Below, piece by piece: positions 52,600-60,067 of a DNA stretch of 64,000 bases. Position 1 is the stretch's first letter; every line of letters starts with the position of its first letter. The stretch covers positions 1,240,001-1,304,000 of the forward strand of contig NZ_JACCBW010000001.1 of NCBI RefSeq assembly GCF_013410035.1. Direction: 5' to 3'. This stretch comes from Nocardioides cavernae (lineage in GTDB: Bacteria; Actinomycetota; Actinomycetes; Propionibacteriales; Nocardioidaceae). The position numbers and the translations under genes were made by a program. The notes below the pieces were generated by a model, which ran no database searches, was not told the origin of the DNA, and worked only from the letters and a program-made list of their open reading frames with translations.

Positions 52600-53037
52600 A
52601 TGCCGTCGATCACCCGCACCTTCACCACCACCGCGTCGCCCGAGGCCGCGTACGCCTACCTCGCCGACTTCCGCAACGCCGAGGCCTGGGACCCGGGCAC
52701 GAGGACCTGCGAGCGCACAGCCGGTGACGGCGGGCCGGGCACGACGTACCGCAACGTCTCGTCCTTCCTCGGTCGCGAGGTCGAGCTGACCTACACCGCC
52801 GCCGAGCTCGTCGCCCCGGCGCGCGTGCGCCTGCACGGCACCAACGCCGGCTTCGAGGGCGACGACGTCTTCGACGTGCGTACGTCCGGCGCGGGGGCCG
52901 AGGTCACCTACACCGCCCACATGTCGTTCTCCGGCCTGTCGCGGCTGGCCTCGCCGCTCGTGCAGGCCCACCTCCCGGTCCTCGCCCGGAAGACGGTCGA
53001 CCAGCTGCGTGACTGCCTGGACCGGCAGCCGGGCTAG
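52600..53037 (+). CDS. SRPBCC-family (START-like) protein (145 aa)
   Basis: Polyketide-cyclase/START-like fold: SITRTFTTTASPEAAYAYLADFRNAEAWDPGT at the N-terminus, then a beta sheet and a long C-terminal helix (LPVLARKTVDQLRDCL). These bind hydrophobic ligands; enzymatic action is seldom shown. ATG 52600 is six bases from TACCGT (-10), so leaderless. The TAG stop lies in a CTAG shared with the convergent DUF6328 gene. Confidence 0.85.
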   Translation: MPSITRTFTTTASPEAAYAYLADFRNAEAWDPGTRTCERTAGDGGPGTTYRNVSSFLGREVELTYTAAELVAPARVRLHGTNAGFEGDDVFDVRTSGAGAEVTYTAHMSFSGLSRLASPLVQAHLPVLARKTVDQLRDCLDRQPG

Positions 53038-53495
53038 TCGCGGATGACCCACCGCGGCAGCAGGCCGAGGAGACCGACCAGGACGACGACGGAGCCGACC
53101 GCGCTGCCCGCCGCTGCCGTCCGGTCGTAGAGCACGTCGACGATCAGGAACAGGATCCCGCCCAGCAGCAGTCCGATCAGCCCCAGCGCCACGGACATCA
53201 GCAGGTGCGCCGCACGCACGAGCTGCGGCTTCACGTCGCGCTGGAAGACGTGGCGATGGATCGCCACCGGCGCGAGCAGCACGCTCACCGTCGCGAAGGC
53301 GAGGCTGAGCAGTGCCACGTACCACCCGTGCTGGAACCCGTCGAGGTCCTCGAAGCGCTCCTGGAACGGCAGCGTGGCGAGGAACCCCGCCAGCACCTGC
53401 ACGCCCGTCTGGCTCACCCGGAGCTCCTGCAGCAGGTCGTTCCAGTTGCGGTCGGCGCGCTCCTGCGGCGTCTCGTCGGGTCGTCCCTCGGCCAT
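53034..53495 (-). CDS. DUF6328 family membrane protein (153 aa)
   Basis: Soluble N-terminus (ERADRNWNDLLQELRVSQTGVQVLAGFLATLPFQERF) then four predicted membrane helices, a layout matching actinobacterial DUF6328. The family is widespread and functionally unknown. ATG 53495 is seven bases from TAGCGT (-10), so the longer frame upstream is not needed. It shares its CTAG stop with the SRPBCC gene. Confidence 0.82.
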   Translation of the reverse strand: MAEGRPDETPQERADRNWNDLLQELRVSQTGVQVLAGFLATLPFQERFEDLDGFQHGWYVALLSLAFATVSVLLAPVAIHRHVFQRDVKPQLVRAAHLLMSVALGLIGLLLGGILFLIVDVLYDRTAAAGSAVGSVVVLVGLLGLLPRWVIRD

Positions 53496-53580
53496 CTCCC
53501 GGACGCTACTCACGGCGTCGGTGACGCCAACCTCCCGACGGGTGAGCCGGCTGGACCGGGCCGGTGGCACCGTGGACGAC

Positions 53581-53856
53581 ATGCCTGCGAAGAAGAGGGA
53601 TCCGGGACCGTCGGTCAAGGACGCCGAGGTCTACGAGGCGCTGCGCGACGACGGCGCGAGCAAGGAGAAGGCCGCGCGGATCGCCAACGCGGCCGCCGCC
53701 CAGGGGCGGTCGAAGGTCGGCAGGCGGGGCGGCGGCGCCGAGGACTACGAGGACCGCACGGTCGACGAGCTGCGCAAGCGCGCGGCCGAGCTCGACATCG
53801 AGGGCCGCTCCACGATGACCAAGAGCGAGCTCATCGACGCCCTGCGGAACCACTGA
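53581..53856 (+). CDS. Small Rho-N/SAP-like nucleic-acid-binding protein (91 aa)
   Basis: Basic N-terminus (PAKKRDPGPSVKD), KARIANA-like helix (ASKEKAARIANAAAA) and a C-terminal Rho termination-factor N-domain/SAP-like motif (TVDELRKRAAELDIEGRSTMTKSELIDALRNH). Related to the DUF7218 proteins of actinobacteria. Likely binds nucleic acid; no more can be said. ATG 53581; a GTG lies nine bases upstream in frame. Its 3' end overlaps the convergent MerR-DICT gene by 26 bases. Confidence 0.75.
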   Translation: MPAKKRDPGPSVKDAEVYEALRDDGASKEKAARIANAAAAQGRSKVGRRGGGAEDYEDRTVDELRKRAAELDIEGRSTMTKSELIDALRNH

Positions 53857-54739
53857 CCCCGAGGTCCGCGTCCGGCACGTCGAGGCGCGTCAGGGCCCGC
53901 CACCAGAGGCGGTCGGCGTCGGTGGCCGGCGTCGGCACCCCGGGAGCGTCGAGCAGCGCCGCCGCCTCGGCCGGCAGCGTGGCCCCCGCGTCGGTGGCCA
54001 CGTCGGTCAGCACCCGCGCGGCGGCCACGACGGCCGGGCGGTGCGTGCTGACCACGGACTCGAAGACGGGCCGGCCACCCGTCGGCGCAGGGACCTCCCA
54101 CGCCGACACCACCGCGGCGTGGTCGTGACCGAGGGCGACCACTGTCCACTCGCGGCGCAGCTCGGAGTCCTCCGGGAGCTGGCAGCGAGCCGGGCGTGCC
54201 GCGACGTCCGCGTCGTCGCCGAAGTCGGCCACCACCGCGGCCCACGAGGCGGTACGCGCCAGCTCGTCCCACCGCGGACGGGAGTGGGCGTAGCGGTGGC
54301 CCTCCTGGAAGGCACCGAGGACGAGGGGACGGTCCGCGCGGGCGAGCGCCTCGTCCTCGACCGCGTGCGACAGCGCCACCAGCGACCGGCGGCTCATCCG
54401 GTGCGGCCGGAGCTCGGGGAAGCGGGCCCCGAGGACGGCGTGCACCGACGAGCGACCGCGGCGCGACGTACGGCTCAGCACGGAGTCGATCGCGGCCTGG
54501 AGCGACACGCCGGCCTCGCGCGCCGCCACGACCTGGCGCACCCGCTCCACGTCGTCGTCGTCGAAGCGCCGGTGCCCGGTGGCCGTGCGCTGGCCGGCCG
54601 GGAAGCCGAACCGGTTCTCCCAGGTGCGCAGCACCGCCGGAGTGAGGCCCGTGCGTGCCGCCAGGACACCGATGCTCACTCCCTCGCCCGACGTGCCGGT
54701 CGACGAGCCGGTCGACGAGCTGGTGGATGTGCCGGTCAT
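53831..54739 (-). CDS. MerR-type regulator with DICT-like sensor domain (302 aa)
   Basis: Low-complexity Ser/Thr leader (TSTSSSTGSSTGTS), then a MerR helix-turn-helix of the CarH/LitR kind: VSIGVLAARTGLTPAVLRTWENRFGFP...GHRRFDDDDVERVRQV (22-75). The rest (120-302) resembles the DICT sensory domain, often linked with light or redox signalling. No B12-binding motif is present. ATG 54739 has GAGGGAGGG upstream. An AT-rich intergenic region follows (54740-54847) with a TACA-TGAG-TGTA repeat at 54796-54807 that may be its operator, between it and a small membrane protein gene. Confidence 0.72.
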   Translation of the reverse strand: MTGTSTSSSTGSSTGTSGEGVSIGVLAARTGLTPAVLRTWENRFGFPAGQRTATGHRRFDDDDVERVRQVVAAREAGVSLQAAIDSVLSRTSRRGRSSVHAVLGARFPELRPHRMSRRSLVALSHAVEDEALARADRPLVLGAFQEGHRYAHSRPRWDELARTASWAAVVADFGDDADVAARPARCQLPEDSELRREWTVVALGHDHAAVVSAWEVPAPTGGRPVFESVVSTHRPAVVAAARVLTDVATDAGATLPAEAAALLDAPGVPTPATDADRLWWRALTRLDVPDADLGVSGSAGRR

Positions 54740-54795
54740 GGACCCTCCCTCGGATGCATCTGTCCAACCCTTGTGCAATGCGCTGAAGTAACTTA

Positions 54796-54807
54796 TACAT
54801 GAGTGTA
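54796..54807. promoter_or_regulatory. Inverted repeat TACA-TGAG-TGTA in AT-rich promoter region
   Basis: The repeat sits in the only notably AT-rich stretch of the window, between the MerR-DICT gene and the small membrane protein. A TTGACA hexamer (54814-54819) on the plus strand may be a -35 element for the gene at 54848, although no good -10 follows. Confidence 0.4.
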
Positions 54808-54847
54808 GAGGTTTTGACATCCGTCCTCCCACACACCTGGAGCAGTC

Positions 54848-55027
54848 ATGGGCAGCGTGATCCTCATCAGCACCGTCGCGATCCTCGTCGCCGTCGTGGG
54901 GTGCTTCTTCATCTGGCGCGCCGACGCGGCTCGCGCGGAGGAGGTCGAGCACCAGGCGCCCCCGCCGGAGCGCGCCCGTCTCGGCAGCGGCGAGTCCTCG
55001 ACCCCGCCCCGGTCGTTGCGTTCCTGA
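54848..55027 (+). CDS. Small single-pass membrane protein (59 aa)
   Basis: ATG with GGAG five bases upstream. Residues 4-23 are one membrane helix (VILISTVAILVAVVGCFFIW), then a charged, Pro-rich tail (EEVEHQAPPPERARLGSG). No family recognised. It is divergent from the MerR-DICT gene and followed by the CsbD gene 83 bases on, so it may belong to a stress regulon controlled by that regulator. Confidence 0.6.
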   Translation: MGSVILISTVAILVAVVGCFFIWRADAARAEEVEHQAPPPERARLGSGESSTPPRSLRS

Positions 55028-55110
55028 CCCCACCCGCACGGGTGTGGTGGGTCACCACCGCCGTGGCAGGTTCGAAGCAGACCGATCGACGCGACACGAG
55101 AGGAACAGAC

Positions 55111-55284
55111 ATGGGACTCGACGACAAGTTCGACAACAAGGCCGATGAGCTCAAGGGCAAGGCCAAGGAGGCCACCGGCAAGGCCACCGACGACGAGAAG
55201 CTCGAGGCCGAGGGGAAGTCCGACCAGGCCGGCGCCAACCTCAAGCAGGCCGGCGAGAAGATCAAGGACGTCTTCAAGGGCTGA
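55111..55284 (+). CDS. CsbD-family stress protein (57 aa)
   Basis: Begins MGLDDKFDNKADELKGKAKEATGK, then EKLEAEGKSDQAGANLKQAGEKIKD: the whole protein is the CsbD-like repeat of Lys/Glu/Asp/Gln helices, highly soluble and probably intrinsically flexible. CsbD proteins are induced by general stress; biochemical role unknown. AGAGGAAC is the ribosome site. The stop forms a TGATCA with the stop of the convergent lipoprotein gene, with no spacer. Confidence 0.9.
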   Translation: MGLDDKFDNKADELKGKAKEATGKATDDEKLEAEGKSDQAGANLKQAGEKIKDVFKG

Positions 55285-56481
55285 TCAGCCCGCGACGGGT
55301 TCGCCCGTCCACACGTGGCCGCCGTCCCCGGCGTCGGCCACCGCCAGCAGCTCGTCGCCGCCGGCGACCACCAGCGTGTGGTCGCCGGCGGTCTGCGGTT
55401 CGAGGGGGACGTCGACGCGTCGCCACGCGCGCGCGTCGTCGCTCTGCCAGAGCTCGTAGTGGTCCCCGGTGCTGAGCGTGGCGAGCACGCCGGCCGGGGT
55501 GAGGGCCAGGGACGCGACGTACGGCGCCCCGCGCCACTCCTCCGCGATCCGGCCGAAGTTCACGGGCTCGGCCCAGCCGTCGTCGTCGCGCACCCACGCG
55601 GCGAACGCACCGCGGTCGCGACCGACCGCGACCAGCCGTCCGTCCTCCGACGAGACGACGCGGTGCACGTCCTGCGCGCCGTCGGCGCCGGGCATCTCCT
55701 CCCGCGTCCAGCGGAGGCCGTCGGGCGAGGTCCACGCCAGGGGGTCCGGGTTGACGTGCTCCCCGGTGCGGGCGCCGGCGCCCACCACCACCCACTCGTC
55801 GCCGGCCCACCCGGCGCCCTGCGCGAGGGCCTCGAGGTCACCGTCGTCGGTCAGCCCGGGCTCGCCCTCGACGCGGGTGAACTCGCGCGGGTCGTCGGTG
55901 ACCCACACGCCCGGGCCGGAGATGCGGTTGCCGGTGATGAGCCAGCCCTCCGGCCCGCCGGCGATGGGCCCGACGTTGGTCGCGGTGACCCCGCCGTACT
56001 GCACGAACGTGGCGCGGACGTCGACGAGCGTGCCGTGGTCGATGCGGAACGTCGTCACCCGCGGGTTGCCGTGCGCCCCGCCGGAGCGCGCCCCGACGAC
56101 CGCGATGCGCCCGCGCGAGCAGGCGATCGAGCCGAGGATCGCACGCCGCCCCCAGTAGGTCCGTGCGTCGACCGGCACCGACTCCCACGTGGTCCGGTCC
56201 GCGGAGAACCACAGCGCCGGGCGGGTGTCGCGGGTCTCCGTCGGCCGGTCGAGGAACACGGCGCCGGCGACCCACCAGCCGTCGCCGCACTGTGTCGCGT
56301 CGCGGACGACCGAGCGGCCGGGAGCCCCGGGAGGCGCGGGCAGGGACCGCTCGACCCAGGTCACGCGCACCGGGTCGGGGTCGGGCTCGGGCGCCGCGGC
56401 GTCGCACCCGGCGAGCACGAGGAGACCCGCTGCTGCGGCGAGGAGGTGGCGGCGGCGGGGCACGGAGCGATCCTCGCGCAT
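55285..56481 (-). CDS. Lipoprotein, beta-propeller-like, unknown function (398 aa)
   Basis: Arg-rich start (PRRRHLL), a short hydrophobic core and lipobox LVLAGC (Cys26) indicate a lipidated surface protein. The rest has repeats with W-S-D and WTS-DGLRW-type turns (LWFSADRTTWESV, AWTSPDGLRWTREEM, LWQSDDARAWRRV), as in exo-alpha-sialidase/BNR-like propellers, without the acidic catalytic residues being identifiable. Function unknown; binding or scaffolding is possible. ATG 56481 could be replaced by a GTG six codons on. Confidence 0.68.
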   Translation of the reverse strand: MREDRSVPRRRHLLAAAAGLLVLAGCDAAAPEPDPDPVRVTWVERSLPAPPGAPGRSVVRDATQCGDGWWVAGAVFLDRPTETRDTRPALWFSADRTTWESVPVDARTYWGRRAILGSIACSRGRIAVVGARSGGAHGNPRVTTFRIDHGTLVDVRATFVQYGGVTATNVGPIAGGPEGWLITGNRISGPGVWVTDDPREFTRVEGEPGLTDDGDLEALAQGAGWAGDEWVVVGAGARTGEHVNPDPLAWTSPDGLRWTREEMPGADGAQDVHRVVSSEDGRLVAVGRDRGAFAAWVRDDDGWAEPVNFGRIAEEWRGAPYVASLALTPAGVLATLSTGDHYELWQSDDARAWRRVDVPLEPQTAGDHTLVVAGGDELLAVADAGDGGHVWTGEPVAG

Positions 56482-56510
56482 GACGGCCTCCCACGGGGGT
56501 ACGTCCCTGC

Positions 56511-56645
56511 ATGACCTCCGGACACGATCCCGACAAGGTCGACCCCACGAACCAGAGCGGCCGACCGTTGCTGGTCACCGGCGCGGTCGTCGGGCTGCTG
56601 CTCGCCCTGACGGCCCTGCTGGTGGTCTACCTGCTGTCGCGCTGA
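56511..56645 (+). CDS. Small single-pass membrane protein (44 aa)
   Basis: MTSGHDPDKVDPTNQSGRPL then one membrane helix (LVTGAVVGLLLALTALLVVY) ending LLSR. The ribosome site is weak, and no family is recognised. It lies between the divergent lipoprotein gene and recC; a spurious frame cannot be excluded, but the hydrophilic-then-hydrophobic layout is gene-like. Confidence 0.45.
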   Translation: MTSGHDPDKVDPTNQSGRPLLVTGAVVGLLLALTALLVVYLLSR

Positions 56646-56710
56646 CGACTTCTCCCCGTCCCGCGCGCCGCGCGGCCACGGGTGTCGGTCGCCGCTCATA
56701 GGGTGAGCGC

Positions 56711-59700
56711 GTGACCCTCCACCTCCACACCGCCGAGCGCACCGACGCGCTCGCCGACGGCCTGGCGGACCTGCTGGTCACCCCCCTTCCCGACCCCTTC
56801 GCCCGCGAGGTCGTGGTCGTGCCCGCGCGCGGCGTCGAGCGCTGGCTGACCCAGCGGCTCTCCCACCGGCTCGGCGTCGGCGCCCGGGGTGGCGACGGCG
56901 TGTGCGCAGGCGTCGACTTCGTCACGCCGCACTCGCTCGTCTCGATGCTCCTCGACCGCGACGCGGAGGACCCGTGGAGTCCCGACCGCCTGGCGTGGCC
57001 GCTGCTCCGGGTCGTCGACGAGGTCATGGGAGCGCCCGGCTTCGAGGACCTGACCGACCACCTCGGCGGGGGCGATCCCGCCGACGAGCGGAGCGCCCGT
57101 CGCTACGCCGTCGCGCGACGGCTGGCGGGGCTGTTCGCCTCCTACGCCGTGCAGCGTCCCGCGCTGCTGACCGACTGGCGCGAGGGACGCGACACCGACG
57201 GCGCGGGCGGCGCGCTCGACGACGACCTCGCGTGGCAGGCCGCGCTGTGGCGCCGGCTGCTGGACTCGGTGGGCCACCCGCCCCCCGACGTGCGGCACGC
57301 GACGACGCTCGAGCGGCTGCGCACCGGCGGCACCGGGCTGGGCGGCCTCGACCTGCCGTCGCGGCTCTCCCTCTTCGGCCACACCCGCCTGCCCGAGACC
57401 GAGGTCTCGCTGCTCACCGCGCTCGCCGAGCTGCGCGACGTCCACCTCTGGCTCCCGCAGGCCTCGACCGCCCTGTGGGAGGCGCTCGCACCGTACGCCG
57501 GGGAGGGGCAGGTGCCCCGCGCGGCGGACCGCTCGGCCCACGTCGTCGGCCACCAGCTCCTCGGCTCCCTCGGTCGCGACGCCCGCGAGCTGCGACGCAC
57601 GCTCGGTGACGTGCCGACCGAGCCCGCCGGGTCCGGGCCGACCGCCCCCGACACGCTGCTGGGCTGGCTGCAGGCCGACCTGCGTGCCAACCGCGCGCCC
57701 GACGCCGCCGGACGCTCCGCCCGCGCCCGCCTCGACGACTCGGTCCAGGTGCACGCCTGCCACGGCGCGGCGCGCCAGGTCGACGTCCTGCGCGAGGTGC
57801 TGGTCGGCCTGCTCGAGGACGACCCCACGCTCGAGCCGCGCGACATCCTCGTGATGGTCCCCGACATCGAGGCCTACGCCCCCCTCATCTCCGCCGCCTT
57901 CGGCATGGCCGACGTCGCGGGCGAGGGGGCCGGGCACCCCGGCCACCAGCTGCGCGTGCGCCTCGCCGACCGGTCGCTCGCCGCCACCAACCCGCTGCTC
58001 GCGCTCGCTGCCCAGCTCGTCGAGCTGGTCCGGGGCCGGATGACGGCGAGCCAGGTGCTCGACATCGCCGGCGCCGACCCGGTGCGGGCGCGGTTCGGGT
58101 TCGGCGACGACGAGCTCGAGCGCATCTCCCACTGGGTGCAGGAGAGCGGCATCCGCTGGGGCTACGACGCCGAGCACCGCGGCACCTTCGGGCTCGACGG
58201 GCTGGAGGCCAACACGTGGGTCACCGGGCTGCGGCGGGTCCTGCTCGGGGCGGCGATGTCGGGCCTGGACCACCGCCAGGTCTCGGGCACGGTCCCGGTC
58301 GACGACGTCAGCGACGGCGACCTCGACCTCGTGGGCCGCTTCGCCGAGATGGTCGAGCGGGTCCACTCCTTCGTCGACAGCGCCGAGCGGGCGCGCACCG
58401 TCGCCGACTGGACGACCGCGGTGTCGCTGGCGGTGCACCGGTTGACCTCCACGCCGCTGACCGAGGTGTGGCAGGTCGCGCAGTTCGACCGCGAGGTGTC
58501 ACGGATCGCAGCCGGCGCCGCCGACACCGGCACGGTGCTGCGCCAGGCCGACGTGCGGGCGCTGCTGCAGCAGCGGCTGCGCGGGCGGCCGACGCGCTCC
58601 AACTTCCGCACCGGCACCCTCACCGTCTGCACCATGGTCCCGATGCGCTCGGTGCCGCACCGCGTCGTGTGCCTGGTCGGGCTCGACGACGGCGTCTTCC
58701 CCCGCGTCTCCACCGTCGACGGTGACGACGTGCTGGCCCGCCGGCCCCGCACCGGCGAGCGCGACGTCCGCGCCGAGGACCGTCAGCTCTTCCTCGACGC
58801 GATCGTCGCCGCCACCGACAAGCTCGTCATCACCTACACCGGCCGCGGCGAGCACACCGGCGCCGAGCGGCCGCCCGCGGTCCCGCTGGGTGAGCTGCTC
58901 GACGCGCTCGACCGCACCGCTGCGAGCCCCGTGCGCGACCACGTCCTCACCCAGCACCCCCTCCAGCCGTTCGACGAGGCCAACTTCGTGGCCGGTCGCC
59001 TGCGCGACGGCGGGCCGTTCACCTTCGACCGCTTCGCCCTCGCCGGCGCCAGCGCGGCGCGCTCGGAGCGGGCACCCGTCCGCGTCCTGGTGCCGGACCC
59101 CCTCCCCGCACCCGACCCCGTCCCGGGCGACGTGTCGCTGGCCGACCTGCACGACTTCCTCGCCCACCCGGTCCGCGGCTTCTTCCGGCGCCTGCGGATC
59201 GCGCGGCCCTACGACGCCGACGAGGTCAAGGACGCCATCCCGATCACGCTCGACGCCCTGGAGAAGTGGGCCGTCGGCGACCGCATCGTGAGCAACGTGA
59301 TGTCCGGGGCCGACCCCCAGGCGGCGATGGTGGCCGAGCAGCTCGCCGGCACCCTCCCGCCCGGCAGGCTCGGCGTCGGCGTGCTCACCGACGTCGTCAC
59401 CCACGCCCGCCCCCTCGTCGAGGCCGCGCAAGGCCTGCGTCGCGGCCCGCACCGCACGCTCGACGTCGACATCGACCTGGGCGGCGGCCGGCGCCTCTCA
59501 GGGACGGTGAGCGACGTCTGGGGCAACAACGCGGTGTCGGTGTCGTTCTCCAACCTCGGCGCCAAGCACCGGCTCGCCTCCTGGCTCGACGCGCTCGCCC
59601 TCGGGGCCGGGCTGCCCGACGAGAACTGGACGGTCCACACCATCGGCAAGCACCGCTCGGGCGGACAGGTCCAGCAGGTCGCCCCGCTCGCGCAGCACGA

Positions 59701-60067
59701 GGCGCAGGACTGGCTGCGCGACCTCGTCGCCCTCTACGACCTCGGGCAGCGCGAGCCGCTGCCGCTGCCCGTGCGGACCTCCCTGGCATGGGCCGAGGAG
59801 CTGCGCCGGGTGCGGGCCGGCAGCGACGGCGACCCCGACGCCAAGGCCCGCGCCGAGTGGGAGACGCCCCGCTTCAACGACGCGGGGTTCCCCAAGGAGG
59901 ACGCCGACGTCTGGCACGTGCGCGCGTTCGGCGAGCACGCCGACCTCGACGTGCTCACCGCGCCCACCCGCCCCGGCGAGGAGGGCCCGCACCGGCTGGG
60001 CCACTTCGCGTGGCGGCTGTGGGGGCCGCTGATCGACGGCGGCCACGAGCAGGTCAGGGGGCTGTGA
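56711..60067 (+). CDS. recC: Exodeoxyribonuclease V, RecC subunit (1118 aa)
   Basis: Catalytically inactive helicase-fold subunit that scans for Chi in RecBCD, in repair of double-strand DNA ends. FAREVVVVPARGVERWLTQRLS and VSLLTALAELRDVHLWLPQ near the N-terminus and the C-terminal VSFSNLGAKHRLASWLDAL region match the RecC/Exonuc_V_gamma family. GTG 56711 is six bases from TAGGGT (-10): a leaderless start, and first gene of the recCBD operon. Its stop overlaps the recB ATG by one base (TGATG). Confidence 0.93.
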   Translation: MTLHLHTAERTDALADGLADLLVTPLPDPFAREVVVVPARGVERWLTQRLSHRLGVGARGGDGVCAGVDFVTPHSLVSMLLDRDAEDPWSPDRLAWPLLRVVDEVMGAPGFEDLTDHLGGGDPADERSARRYAVARRLAGLFASYAVQRPALLTDWREGRDTDGAGGALDDDLAWQAALWRRLLDSVGHPPPDVRHATTLERLRTGGTGLGGLDLPSRLSLFGHTRLPETEVSLLTALAELRDVHLWLPQASTALWEALAPYAGEGQVPRAADRSAHVVGHQLLGSLGRDARELRRTLGDVPTEPAGSGPTAPDTLLGWLQADLRANRAPDAAGRSARARLDDSVQVHACHGAARQVDVLREVLVGLLEDDPTLEPRDILVMVPDIEAYAPLISAAFGMADVAGEGAGHPGHQLRVRLADRSLAATNPLLALAAQLVELVRGRMTASQVLDIAGADPVRARFGFGDDELERISHWVQESGIRWGYDAEHRGTFGLDGLEANTWVTGLRRVLLGAAMSGLDHRQVSGTVPVDDVSDGDLDLVGRFAEMVERVHSFVDSAERARTVADWTTAVSLAVHRLTSTPLTEVWQVAQFDREVSRIAAGAADTGTVLRQADVRALLQQRLRGRPTRSNFRTGTLTVCTMVPMRSVPHRVVCLVGLDDGVFPRVSTVDGDDVLARRPRTGERDVRAEDRQLFLDAIVAATDKLVITYTGRGEHTGAERPPAVPLGELLDALDRTAASPVRDHVLTQHPLQPFDEANFVAGRLRDGGPFTFDRFALAGASAARSERAPVRVLVPDPLPAPDPVPGDVSLADLHDFLAHPVRGFFRRLRIARPYDADEVKDAIPITLDALEKWAVGDRIVSNVMSGADPQAAMVAEQLAGTLPPGRLGVGVLTDVVTHARPLVEAAQGLRRGPHRTLDVDIDLGGGRRLSGTVSDVWGNNAVSVSFSNLGAKHRLASWLDALALGAGLPDENWTVHTIGKHRSGGQVQQVAPLAQHEAQDWLRDLVALYDLGQREPLPLPVRTSLAWAEELRRVRAGSDGDPDAKARAEWETPRFNDAGFPKEDADVWHVRAFGEHADLDVLTAPTRPGEEGPHRLGHFAWRLWGPLIDGGHEQVRGL

